Positions 22,658 through 31,180 of a stretch of DNA of 34,439 nt are shown here, piece by piece. The stretch comes from Paenibacillus pabuli NBRC 13638. GTDB taxonomy: Bacteria > Bacillota > Bacilli > Paenibacillales > Paenibacillaceae. Location of the stretch: NCBI RefSeq assembly GCF_001514495.1, contig NZ_BCNM01000039.1, positions 1 to 34,439 of the forward strand, written 5' to 3'. The number at the start of each line of letters is the position of its first letter. The first letter of the stretch is position 1. The position numbers were made by a program, and so were the translations under genes. The notes beneath the pieces were generated by a model. That model was given only the letters and a program-made list of their open reading frames with translations. It was not told where the DNA came from and made no database searches.

Positions 22658-23458
22658 ATGGGACTTTTTGACAAGCTTCGGCGTCGCAAGAAGGAACAAC
22701 CGCCTGCAGGAGGAACAGTACATATTGCTCCCTATAGCGAGACCATCGTTGGATTTGTCCTGCTAGAGCGCGACGATTGTAATTTCGACCGCTTTATCAG
22801 CAATATGAAAAACGAGTGGGATATTGAAATTGAAGAACATCCGGAGGATGGCAACCTCTTTTTCGAAGTGGATGGCATGCAAGTGGTATGTGCACATATC
22901 AATGCACCTGTTCCTAATCGTGAAGTAGAGGAGAATGCCAGATTAAATGTGCTATGGCGGGATGCGGAACAAGTCACCTCTAGACATCAATCCCAGATTA
23001 TCGTCTCTGTATTGAACGCAACCGACGCCATCAAGGCACACATCTTGTTCACCCAAACAGCCAGCGCCTTGTTGCAGCTTGATCATGCGCTGGCTATATA
23101 TATGGCACCACTCGTCGTAGAAGCAAGCAAGTATGTAGACATCAGTCGTGGACTCAAGGATCAGGAGTTACCTGTCTCGCTCTGGATTTTCATCGGATTA
23201 TTTCAGGGTCCTGAGGGGGCCTCGGCCTATACTTATGGGTTGCGAAATTTTGGTAAGGATGAATTGGAAATCAATGATTCGGCTGAGCCGTTAAGTGAAG
23301 TATTCGAGATGATGTACATGACTACGACATATGTAATTGAAAATGATGTAACACTGCATGACGGGGAGACGCTCGGCTTCTCAGCAGAACAAAAGTTGCC
23401 CATCACCCGTTCGGAAGGAATAGCTACGGAAGGCAGCAGTCTTAAGATCGGATTCTAG
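22658..23458 (+). CDS. DUF4261-domain protein
   Basis: 266 residues, soluble. It has a basic N-terminus (MGLFDKLRRRKKEQ), then a body with FVLLERDDCNFDRFISNM, VVCAHINAPVPNREVEENA, SQIIVSVL and a late PVSLWIFIGLFQGPEGASAYTYGLRNFGKDELEI. The last segment is characteristic of DUF4261 (immunity- or stress-associated, function not established). The ribosome site is AAAGGAG. It is followed after 32 bases by a 51-codon ORF on the same strand that may be co-transcribed. Confidence 0.8.
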   Translation: MGLFDKLRRRKKEQPPAGGTVHIAPYSETIVGFVLLERDDCNFDRFISNMKNEWDIEIEEHPEDGNLFFEVDGMQVVCAHINAPVPNREVEENARLNVLWRDAEQVTSRHQSQIIVSVLNATDAIKAHILFTQTASALLQLDHALAIYMAPLVVEASKYVDISRGLKDQELPVSLWIFIGLFQGPEGASAYTYGLRNFGKDELEINDSAEPLSEVFEMMYMTTTYVIENDVTLHDGETLGFSAEQKLPITRSEGIATEGSSLKIGF

Positions 23459-23490
23459 CCTGGAGCAGATTCATACTTAACGGAGTTTAT

Positions 23491-23646
23491 ATGGAGGCAT
23501 TTCCCCAGGATGCGAAGGAGAAAATCGTGGAACACCAAAAGCTGCTGGCACAGTGGGGCATGAAACATGCGAGTGTAACAGCAGGCGGCGCAATTGCCAA
23601 AATGCAGCTGAAGCGGATTTTCAAGGAAGCACAGCATCAGACCTAG
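23491..23646 (+). CDS. small hypothetical protein of 51 residues
   Basis: ATG at 23491 with AACGGAG about five bases upstream, stop TAG at 23644. The product begins MEAFPQDAKEKIVEHQKLL and continues with a Gly/Ala turn and a basic helix (KMQLKRIFKEAQHQT). Codon use looks like its neighbours. Mostly alpha-helical and charged; no family recognised. It follows the DUF4261 gene and may be in its transcript. It could also be the residue of a longer gene. Confidence 0.5.
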   Translation: MEAFPQDAKEKIVEHQKLLAQWGMKHASVTAGGAIAKMQLKRIFKEAQHQT

Positions 23647-23826
23647 TTCCAGTGGGAAATGTATGATGAGGCTTTTGCATTTTTATTGAAATAATCAAAG
23701 AGGCTGTTAGGTAGTAGGCACCGAGTGAATAACGTTTCTTAACAGGCGTATTATCAAACAAATGAAACATTTATTATTCGTGACTTATAAGGCAGCCTCA
23801 TCCACACTTTAGTTTCAGGATGATCC

Positions 23827-23860
23827 TGTGTGCGATAGAATCATGAGTTTATCGCACACA
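23827..23860 (-). repeat. 11-bp hairpin enclosing the GNAT stop codon
   Basis: TGTGTGCGATA (23827-23837) pairs perfectly with TATCGCACACA (23850-23860) around a 12-base loop that contains the TGA of the acetyltransferase gene. No T-run follows, so it is a stabilising 3' hairpin rather than a standard terminator. Confidence 0.5.
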
Positions 23861-24335
23861 CCATCGTTACGGATGTATCACACATGCCTTGTTCAACAAA
23901 TCCGAAACGCCGATAAAGCCGAATGGCTTCGTTATCCGGGTCAACACTGAGCGATACGGCAGTAATGCCCCTCTTTTGTGCCTCTTCCAACGCTGCCTGA
24001 ATAAGGCGGGTTCCAATTCCTTTTCCACGGGCAGTCTCGACCACCGCCATGCCCATCTCGGGCGTAGCCGCATTGACATACCCGTATCCCGCATTTTGAT
24101 CATTATAGAACCGCAATGTCACCGATCCCATACGCCTGCCCCGAGAATCCACGGCAATAAATCCGAAATCCCCTTCTCTCCCCCAATCTTCAACGTACTT
24201 GGACATGCCGGGGCTATGTATGATCTCAGGTTCAAAAGGTTCCTCGCCCTCCCGGTTGAACAGAGATGCATACAACATTTCCCACAGAAAAGGGATATCC
24301 TGTTCTACAATCGGACGCAATTGATACTCTTTCAT
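23841..24335 (-). CDS. GNAT-family N-acetyltransferase
   Basis: 164 residues. Acetyl-CoA-binding motif A is VETARGKGIGTRLIQAALEEA (split for length: the Q/RxxGxG/A core is RGKGIG), followed by VSLSVDPDNEAIRLYRRFGFVEQG, the typical GNAT end. N-terminal YQLRPIVEQDIPFLWEMLY is the usual start. Acceptor unknown. Its ATG overlaps the stop of the upstream membrane-anchored gene by four bases (ATGA), with GGAGGGAAAGG in front, so the two are translationally coupled. Confidence 0.88.
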   Translation of the reverse strand: MKEYQLRPIVEQDIPFLWEMLYASLFNREGEEPFEPEIIHSPGMSKYVEDWGREGDFGFIAVDSRGRRMGSVTLRFYNDQNAGYGYVNAATPEMGMAVVETARGKGIGTRLIQAALEEAQKRGITAVSLSVDPDNEAIRLYRRFGFVEQGMCDTSVTMVCAINS

Positions 24336-24832
24336 TCCTTTCCCTCCTTCAAATTGGTAAAAAGTCGTTCCATTTCATTTAAATTAAACTCATTGGTTAT
24401 TTCATAATGTTCATGCTGGTCTCTCGTTTTGTATCCGCTATAGATAGAGACAGCATGTTTGTTATAGAACGTAATGCCAAATCCTTCTGTAAATCGATCT
24501 TCTTTCTTAATCAAGAGCTGCCATTCATAGTAGTGGTTGGCCCACTCAGAGGGATCTATTTTTTTTACTCTCCTAAGTTCAAGATCTTTTGCCAGCTTCA
24601 ACATATCTTTAATCTCTTGAGGGTCTGTAATGGTTATTTCATCTTCATTGTACGGACCGTTTACCGCTATTTTTCTAATCACCAGACGCTCCAGTGTATC
24701 CATCATGCCCATATGCTCTGTGACCTCAGCTCGAAAGGTGGTATGTTGCCTTGAATTATACATGGGTATGGCAATAGCTGAAATGACGATTACAACGACT
24801 GCAGCAAGAATGATTTTGGTTCGTTTTTTCAT
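24332..24832 (-). CDS. membrane-anchored protein of unknown function
   Basis: 166 residues. A basic start and one hydrophobic segment (about 6-24) form an uncleaved anchor or signal. The rest is an extracytoplasmic charged domain with NEDEITITDPQEIKDMLKLAKD and YYEWQLLIKKEDR segments, resembling the short beta/alpha domains of many secreted Bacillales unknowns. No cysteine lipobox. AGAGGAG precedes the ATG. It is coupled to the GNAT gene through an ATGA overlap. Confidence 0.7.
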   Translation of the reverse strand: MKKRTKIILAAVVVIVISAIAIPMYNSRQHTTFRAEVTEHMGMMDTLERLVIRKIAVNGPYNEDEITITDPQEIKDMLKLAKDLELRRVKKIDPSEWANHYYEWQLLIKKEDRFTEGFGITFYNKHAVSIYSGYKTRDQHEHYEITNEFNLNEMERLFTNLKEGKE

Positions 24833-25173
24833 TGAAATCTCCTCTCGTTATGGGGTTAATCAGGAAATTAATGTTTTAATCAAGTATACCATCTTATCCA
24901 AAAATTGTTCTATACTCATATAATAATGTTAACAAACCCAACGAGCGAGCTTGGCATGCCAATATAGATAGGAGAACTGGATGGCATCCAAGGTTTAATT
25001 CAAATAAGCCGTGTTCCTCCGTAGAGGCACCGGCTTGTTTGAACAGACTAGAATAACAACAATGGATGTCCCCTTCATGCCATGACTTGTGGAACAACCC
25101 CTTGTTTTATAACGTGAAACGGTGCAGAAATTCTAATGCTTGTTTCGAGGTCCGATTCCAGAACTACTGTTTT
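24833..25173. other. intergenic stretch with structured element
   Basis: No gene of normal length. On the plus strand there is a TATAAT box (24919-24924), a perfect 12-bp palindrome TTGGCATGCCAA (24951-24962) and AGGAG followed by a five-codon ORF (ATG at 24981, MASKV then stop). A 13-bp hairpin then follows (24999-25011 with 25031-25043, one G-U) with inner GTG...CAC and CCTC/GAGG pairs. On the minus strand the same hairpin could serve as a weak terminator for the lacI gene. Confidence 0.45.
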
Positions 25174-26187
25174 TTAATATTGATTCGATACATTCCCCGT
25201 CGAATCTCTAACGACCAGCTCAGGCTTCAGGACAACTCTCTGTGGTGATTTATTTTCATCTTTTAGCTCACCAATTAATAAATCAACGGCACGACGCCCC
25301 AGCTCCTCAATTGGTTGGGCGACCGTCGTCAGAGGCGGATTGGTTACCGAAGCCAGAATCGTATTATCAAATCCGATGATCGAGACATCTTCAGGCACAC
25401 GCAGACCAAGCTCTTTGGCAGCCTGGAGCGCACCAATCGCCTGCATGTCGTTACAGCAGAAAACGCCTGTGGCTCGATTCCGTTCCGTGAGCAGCACGAG
25501 CGCCTCTTTTTTGGCTGAACCCAGATCGGCAGATGACTCTCTTACCCGATCAGCTCCAAGAGAAAGGCCCGCCTTCTCCAATGCTTCGCGGAATCCACGG
25601 ATACGTTCCTTACTGCTGCTGACTTTGAAAGGTTCTGACAGCACGGCTACACGAGTATGACCCAATTCAAGCAGATGCTCTGCTGCCAAGGAACCCCCAA
25701 GCCTGTCATCAATCGCAACGGTATGCACTGACAACGAAGGCATATGGCGGGCAATCAGAGCAACAGGTATCGACTGCTGCAGGAGTGGCGACAGAATCTC
25801 GGCATTATCGACACCTGTTCCGATCATCATGCCATCGACCCTTTTTTGCTGAAGCAGGTTCAGATACCGCTCTACCCGCTCATCCTTGTTATCCGTGCTG
25901 CAAATGACGACGCTGTAACCCAGCTGCCGACTGCGATCCTCAACCGCTCTGGCCAGCTCGGCAAAGTACGGATTGGAAATATCGGGCACGAGCAGTCCGA
26001 GCGTATACGTCTGTTTGCCTGTAAGTGCAGCGGCGATTGCACTCGGCTGATAGTGAAGACGCTCCATAATCTCCATAATCTCGGCGCGCCGCTTCTCACT
26101 AATTTTCCCTTTGCCGTTAATGACCTGTGAGACGGTTGCAATGGATACCCCTGCCTCACGTGCTATATCATATATGGTTGCTTTCAT
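25174..26187 (-). CDS. LacI-family repressor, probable inositol regulator
   Basis: 337 residues. The N-terminal helix-turn-helix is YDIAREAGVSIATVSQVING followed by the hinge helix LHYQPSAIAAALTGK, then a periplasmic-binding-protein-like sensor (YTLGLLVPDISNPYFAELARA, VSIIGFDN, LTTVAQPIEELG). It is the last gene of the iol run, 186 bases after iolB. LacI proteins bind palindromes with a central CG, and three such elements lie in front of iolD (34153-34209), so it is the probable repressor of the operon, responding to inositol or an intermediate. This differs from the DeoR-type IolR of Bacillus subtilis. The target assignment is inference. Confidence 0.88.
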   Translation of the reverse strand: MKATIYDIAREAGVSIATVSQVINGKGKISEKRRAEIMEIMERLHYQPSAIAAALTGKQTYTLGLLVPDISNPYFAELARAVEDRSRQLGYSVVICSTDNKDERVERYLNLLQQKRVDGMMIGTGVDNAEILSPLLQQSIPVALIARHMPSLSVHTVAIDDRLGGSLAAEHLLELGHTRVAVLSEPFKVSSSKERIRGFREALEKAGLSLGADRVRESSADLGSAKKEALVLLTERNRATGVFCCNDMQAIGALQAAKELGLRVPEDVSIIGFDNTILASVTNPPLTTVAQPIEELGRRAVDLLIGELKDENKSPQRVVLKPELVVRDSTGNVSNQY

Positions 26188-26251
26188 TGTTTTTTCCCCA
26201 TTTGTGCTATATATAAACTTCGTTATACATAGATAATTGTTCTCTTCTTAT

Positions 26252-26273
26252 TATGCAGGGGGAAGTCTGCATA
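26252..26273. repeat. small hairpin between iolB and lacI
   Basis: TATGCAG/CTGCATA (26252-26258 with 26267-26273), loop of 8 bases, in the 186-base gap between iolB and the lacI gene. It may attenuate read-through or be an operator for the repressor gene. No clear separate promoter was assigned. Confidence 0.3.
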
Positions 26274-26373
26274 CGCAACTTGAAACCAGCTTTATATGCG
26301 CAGCATGAGCGGTTAACCCGCTGTGTAACGTCTACTTGAAATCGGTAGTTACCAAGATGCAACACTGATCATT

Positions 26374-27180
26374 TTACTTTTTCATCAACCACTCATGGTC
26401 AGGATCATTATGGAATTTCCAGGTCCGGGTCGGTCCGGCCATCACGTTAAGATAATAAACTTCGTATCCCGGAGGAGCGCCTACCGGATGGTATCCGAAC
26501 GGGACAAGCACGACTTCACCATTGTTCACTGCAAGCGTCTCATCCACAGATCGATCATCCGTATATATCCGTTGAATGGCAAAACCCTGCTCTGGTTGAA
26601 CGCGGAAATAATACGTTTCTTCCAGCAAAGATTCGTCAGGCAAGGCGTCCTGATCATGCTTATGAGGGGGATAGCTCGACCAATGCCCATCTGGCGTGAA
26701 CACCTCAACGACGAGCAGACTGTCAGCTTCTTTTTGTTCCGGTAAAATGTTGTGAATCTGTCGTTCCAGATTGCCGTAACCACGCGTCTCAACGCCCACG
26801 TCTTCGGGCGTGATTAGACGAGCTGGGTATGTTCCTTTTCCTGGTGCCGCACATATTGCTATCTCCAATGCAGTATGTGCCGTGAGCTCCACCTTGTCTG
26901 AACTTGATACGTAAACCGAGTATGGAGGGATTTTCTCGAAGATGCTCATTCTTTTCCCGATATTCTCCCATTTGTGTTCACGAGTACTTACATTAGCCAA
27001 ACCGCTCAGAAGTACAATGCAGAGTTCCCGGTCCCCGCTTTCACGAGTCAACGTCTGTCCTTCCGCAAGTTGTATGACCTGAAACCCAACATAGTCCCAC
27101 CCCGCAGACTCTGGTGTTACAGTTAAAAGCGTGCCATCCCCATCAGGGTTCATCACTGGTTTCACGATACGTTCTGACAT
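26374..27180 (-). CDS. iolB: 5-deoxy-glucuronate isomerase
   Basis: Converts 5-deoxy-D-glucuronate to 2-deoxy-5-keto-D-gluconate in myo-inositol breakdown. 268 residues, normal for IolB, a bicupin metalloenzyme. Family features are seen: GWDYVGFQVIQLAEGQTL near the start, HNILPEQKEADSLLVVEVFTPDGHWSS with the metal-binding HKHD (SYPPHKHDQ), EETYYFRVQPEQGF, and the late PFGYHPVGAPPGYEVYYLNVMAGP. AAAGGAG lies before the ATG. It follows iolG by 112 bases. Confidence 0.95.
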   Translation of the reverse strand: MSERIVKPVMNPDGDGTLLTVTPESAGWDYVGFQVIQLAEGQTLTRESGDRELCIVLLSGLANVSTREHKWENIGKRMSIFEKIPPYSVYVSSSDKVELTAHTALEIAICAAPGKGTYPARLITPEDVGVETRGYGNLERQIHNILPEQKEADSLLVVEVFTPDGHWSSYPPHKHDQDALPDESLLEETYYFRVQPEQGFAIQRIYTDDRSVDETLAVNNGEVVLVPFGYHPVGAPPGYEVYYLNVMAGPTRTWKFHNDPDHEWLMKK

Positions 27181-27292
27181 GTTGCTTACCCACTCCTTTC
27201 TGTAACCATCTGTAAGAGGCTGTGATTCATCTAGTATTCAAATGGAAGATAAAAATCCATACACAAGAAATCGATATCTGTATCGAATCGTC

Positions 27293-28345
27293 TTACGTTG
27301 TAGCCGTATGAGACTCCACAGTCATGCCCTGAACCTCTCGCAGCTTCACGGGTCTTCCCTGTTCCAAAGACATACGAGCCGCGAGCGCAATTCGTTCAGC
27401 CTGCACCGCATCATGCCCGTCAACAATCACTGGTGTATCATTGAGGATCGCTTCAATAAATAGGGCTGTCTCCTGCACATATGCTTCATTGTATCGTTCC
27501 AGGAAAAAGTGCAGCGGCTTGTCGCGCATCAGCCCGGCTGATGTACTGACTTCTGCAGTATTTGGATGATCATTTGCAGCTGCGGCGCTGCCCAATGAGC
27601 CAAATACCTCGACACGCTGATCGTATCCATATACCGCCTGACGGCTGTTATCAATAACGCCGATTGCTCCATTTTCAAAACTCATGGTCACAATGGCCGT
27701 ATCCACATCGCCGTGTTCCGCAAAAACAGGATGAATCAGCACATTGCCCTGGGCATAGACTTCCTCCACCTCACTCCCGGACAGATACCGGGCCATGTCG
27801 AAATCATGGATCATCATATCCATGAAGATTCCGCCAGACACCCGGATGTACTCCGCTGGCGGCGGACTCGGGTCACGAGAAGTGATTTTGATAATATGGG
27901 GATCGCCAATCGTTCCCTCCTGCACATGTGCACGTACTCGTCTGAAGTTATGGTCGAAGCGGCGGTTAAATCCGATTTGCAGCTTTACCCCTGCCTTCTG
28001 CACGGCTGCAACGGCTGCCTCGGTCTGGAGAAGGTCCATACTGACAGGCTTCTCGCAAAAAATGTGCTTGCCTGCCTGGGCTGCCTGTTCAATCAGTGGC
28101 ACATGCGTATCTGTTGAAGAACAGATCAGCACTGCATCCAGATTTGACATGTTGATCAGCTGGCTGGTGTCTGTCGTTACCACCGGAATGCCACGACTGG
28201 AAGCCCATTCCTCCAGCTCGGGTCCTGCAAACAAATCACTGATGCCAACAATCTCGGCATGAGGGTTGCGCAGAAGATTGTCCGCGTGAATTTTGCCAAT
28301 ACGTCCGGCTCCAATGATGCCAATTCTCACTTTATCCTTGCCCAT
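27293..28345 (-). CDS. iolG: inositol 2-dehydrogenase
   Basis: NAD-dependent oxidation of myo-inositol to 2-keto-myo-inositol, the entry step of the pathway. 350 residues, Gfo/Idh/MocA family. The nucleotide-binding GIIGAGRIGKIHADN lies at 9-23 and the conserved FCEKPVSMD (K99) follows. GGIFMDMMIHDFDMARYL carries the catalytic Asp-His region. Start chosen at ATG 28345 because AGGGAGG precedes it by eight bases. It is 69 bases after iolA. The IolG label rests on the operon; other substrates such as scyllo-inositol or other sugars are possible in this family. Confidence 0.9.
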   Translation of the reverse strand: MGKDKVRIGIIGAGRIGKIHADNLLRNPHAEIVGISDLFAGPELEEWASSRGIPVVTTDTSQLINMSNLDAVLICSSTDTHVPLIEQAAQAGKHIFCEKPVSMDLLQTEAAVAAVQKAGVKLQIGFNRRFDHNFRRVRAHVQEGTIGDPHIIKITSRDPSPPPAEYIRVSGGIFMDMMIHDFDMARYLSGSEVEEVYAQGNVLIHPVFAEHGDVDTAIVTMSFENGAIGVIDNSRQAVYGYDQRVEVFGSLGSAAAANDHPNTAEVSTSAGLMRDKPLHFFLERYNEAYVQETALFIEAILNDTPVIVDGHDAVQAERIALAARMSLEQGRPVKLREVQGMTVESHTATT

Positions 28346-28414
28346 TCCGTTATCCTCCCTGTACGTGTCCATATGGGCTCAACGTTCTGCCATTGGCCCA
28401 GGTGCCCGAAGTGA

Positions 28415-29890
28415 CTACCAGCGGGTAGTAACCATCTTTTTGCGAGTATAAAATTCAACGCCGTCTGTACCGTTGGCATGCAGATCACCATAGAAGGATT
28501 TCTTCCAGCCGGAAAAAGGGAAAAACGCCATTGGCGCAGGTACGCCCAGGTTAATGCCCAACATGCCCGCATCAATCGTTTCACGGAATTGACGCATGCT
28601 TGCTCCGCTGCGGGTAAACAGACAAGCTCCGTTGGCAAAGTCGGAACGGTTCGCCAACTCCACGGCTTCCTCGAGTGTAGCCACTCTAGCAATGGAGAGT
28701 ACCGGAGCAAATATCTCGTCTTTCCAGATTTTCATGCTGCTCTGTACCTCATCGAATACCGTCGGGCCAACGAAATAACCGGATTTGCCTGCCGCATCAT
28801 CCTTGCGTCCATCCCGGATCAAGGCTGCGCCTTCCTGTTCTCCGGATTCAATGTAACTGAGTGTACGTTCCTTATGTGGGCCACGGATTACGGGACCCAG
28901 GAACACCCCTTTATCCATGCCATTACCAATGGTGATGCGATCAGCAGCTTCCACCAGCTTTTGTACTAGTGTGTCAGCGACATCACCCACAGCGACGACA
29001 ACGGAGCACGCCATACAGCGTTCACCGGCTGAGCCAAAAGCCGCACTGGTAATTTCCTTCACCGTCAGGTCGAGATCGGCGTCTGGCATAACGATCGAGT
29101 GGTTTTTGGCACCAGCTAGCGCCTGTACCCGTTTACCATGCGCAGATGCAATGGTGTAGACGTATTCAGCGACAGGCTGTGAGCCGACAAAAGAGATCGC
29201 TTGAACATCCTTGTGTTCAAGCAGCCCGTTCACGACATCGTGTGCACCGTGAACGATATTCAGCACACCGTCCGGCAGCCCTGCTTCCTTGAACAGCTCA
29301 GCCAGTCGGCCTGCCAGCAGCGGTGTGCGCTCGGACGGCTTCAGGACAAAGGTATTGCCGCACGCTATCGCCAGCGGGAACATCCAGCACGGTACCATCA
29401 TTGGGAAGTTGAAGGGGGTTATTCCCCCAATGACGCCGATCGGGTACCGATACATGCCCGACTCCAGCCCTGTGGCGATGTCGGGCAGCTGTTTGCCCAT
29501 CATGAGATTCGGGGCACCTGCCGCGAACTCGACACATTCAATGCCGCGCAATACCTCGCCGTAGGCTTCGGCATAGCTCTTGCCGTTCTCCAGCGTGACC
29601 AGCCGGGCCAGCTCTTCCCAATGTTCTACCAGCAGCTGCTGGTAACGGAACAAAATGCGCGCGCGGCGGGGAACGGGTGTACCGCTCCAGGACGGGAACG
29701 CTTCCCGTGCCGTCTGGACAGCCAAATCCACGTCCGCCTGTTCAGACAGCGGTACGTAGGCAATGACCTCTTCTGTAGCCGGATTCACAACTGGCTCGGT
29801 ACGCGTTGCCGCCGGGGTCACCCAGGCACCCCCGATCCAGTTTTGAACCTTTGTCGCTGTTGCTGACGCTTCCGATATCCCTTTTCCCAT
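28415..29890 (-). CDS. iolA: methylmalonate-semialdehyde dehydrogenase (CoA-acylating)
   Basis: Oxidises malonate semialdehyde (and methylmalonate semialdehyde) with CoA and NAD to acetyl-CoA (or propionyl-CoA), the last step of inositol catabolism. 491 residues, MmsA type of the aldehyde dehydrogenase superfamily. Seen: TPFNFPMMVPCWMFP (N161), the NAD segment FVLKPSERTPL, ISFVGSQPVAEYVY and the catalytic cysteine in SAGERCMACS (C292). AGGGGAG precedes the ATG. It stands between iolC and iolG. Confidence 0.95.
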   Translation of the reverse strand: MGKGISEASATATKVQNWIGGAWVTPAATRTEPVVNPATEEVIAYVPLSEQADVDLAVQTAREAFPSWSGTPVPRRARILFRYQQLLVEHWEELARLVTLENGKSYAEAYGEVLRGIECVEFAAGAPNLMMGKQLPDIATGLESGMYRYPIGVIGGITPFNFPMMVPCWMFPLAIACGNTFVLKPSERTPLLAGRLAELFKEAGLPDGVLNIVHGAHDVVNGLLEHKDVQAISFVGSQPVAEYVYTIASAHGKRVQALAGAKNHSIVMPDADLDLTVKEITSAAFGSAGERCMACSVVVAVGDVADTLVQKLVEAADRITIGNGMDKGVFLGPVIRGPHKERTLSYIESGEQEGAALIRDGRKDDAAGKSGYFVGPTVFDEVQSSMKIWKDEIFAPVLSIARVATLEEAVELANRSDFANGACLFTRSGASMRQFRETIDAGMLGINLGVPAPMAFFPFSGWKKSFYGDLHANGTDGVEFYTRKKMVTTRW

Positions 29891-30012
29891 AGCCCTGTCT
29901 CCCCTCGCTCAGATATATGCGTTACTCTAGAGTGCTCCAAGTAAACCATTTATTTTAAGATCGTTCATGTTTTTTAAGTGATTTAAGTGAGTTTATTATT
30001 TCAACACGCTTT

Positions 30013-31023
30013 TTAAGATGCTGTAATTTCGCCGCGGTTGCAGCGTTCAATATAGTCATTCACCTGTTCAACCGTTGGCATCGCATCTGAGCAGCTATGG
30101 CTGGAGATAACGATACTTGCGGCCGCACTGCCAAATGCCATGCTGCGTTCAATCGTCCATCCCTGCATCAAGCCGTACAGGAACCCCGCGGCGTAGGAAT
30201 CACCTGCACCGAACGTTTTGACCACTTGTGCGGGATAACTGTCAGCACGATGGGAAAGCCCTTCACCTGTATAGGCAATGGAGCCTTCCTTGCCATGTTT
30301 GATGACCACAATTTCGGCTGAAAAATCGAACCATTTCTGCGCGGTCACCTGATCGCTATGGTCGGGATTGTGATCAAACGTTTCCATCATGTCGAACTCT
30401 TCACGTGTGCCCAGGATGATATCGCATTTCTCGGCTGCAAGGTTATAATAGACCGCCGTCTCTTCAGCTGATGTCCATGTGTAAGGACGATAGTCCAGAT
30501 CAAACACAATGGTTGTGCCATGCTTTTTCGCATATGTCAGAGCCTGGAATACTGCTTCTCGCGATGGACTCTGGGCAAGGGCTGTGCCTGAAATCAGCAG
30601 CACTTTGGAGTCGGCAATTAACTGCTCCTGTACCTCTCGGGCTTGTAATAATAGATCAGCTGCATTATCCCGGTACATTAGAATGCTGCAGTCCGTTGGA
30701 CTTTTGATCTCGGTAAAAGCAAGCCCGGTCACCGCTCCGCTGTCGTCCGTTACCACATTCGACGTATCGATCCCGTTCCGCTCCAGATAGCTGTGAATGA
30801 ATCTGCCCATCTGGTCATTTGCGATTTTGCCGATAAAAGCGGTCTCCATACCGAGCCTGGACATGCCAATCGTGATATTGGCCGGAGAGCCGCCTACATA
30901 TTTCGTAAACGTCATCGTCTCTTCCATTGGGCGATTGATCTCATTGGCATTCAAGTCGATGCACAGACGGCCGATCGCGGTGAAATCCATCTTCCTGGAA
31001 TCAGGAAAGGATACGTAGGTCAT
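30013..31023 (-). CDS. iolC: 5-dehydro-2-deoxygluconokinase
   Basis: Phosphorylates 2-deoxy-5-keto-D-gluconate at C6 with ATP. 336 residues, PfkB/ribokinase fold. Signature 1 is KYVGGSPANITIGMSRLG (41-58) and signature 2 TFGAGDSYAAGFLYG (270-284, catalytic base D275). Start chosen at ATG 31023 with AAAGGGG ten bases upstream; the frame extends 14 codons further without a site. It follows iolE by 157 bases. The next enzyme in the pathway, the IolJ aldolase, is absent from the window. Confidence 0.95.
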   Translation of the reverse strand: MTYVSFPDSRKMDFTAIGRLCIDLNANEINRPMEETMTFTKYVGGSPANITIGMSRLGMETAFIGKIANDQMGRFIHSYLERNGIDTSNVVTDDSGAVTGLAFTEIKSPTDCSILMYRDNAADLLLQAREVQEQLIADSKVLLISGTALAQSPSREAVFQALTYAKKHGTTIVFDLDYRPYTWTSAEETAVYYNLAAEKCDIILGTREEFDMMETFDHNPDHSDQVTAQKWFDFSAEIVVIKHGKEGSIAYTGEGLSHRADSYPAQVVKTFGAGDSYAAGFLYGLMQGWTIERSMAFGSAAASIVISSHSCSDAMPTVEQVNDYIERCNRGEITAS

Positions 31024-31180
31024 TGCGTTTGAACCCCTTTCTGTGATGGGATATCGCATGTTCATATGGATATTTCGTTTTGGCTGCGAATTTTAACATT
31101 CAGGTTATATCAATCAGACTCATATGCTCATCATCCGGTTTACCTCGTGGTATGGCTCTCTCCCGATTGCCATGACTTTA

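Noticed and set aside
29201..29866. Open frame of 221 codons opposite iolA.
   Set aside because: Shadow of the GC-rich iolA gene; no family pattern and no ribosome site.
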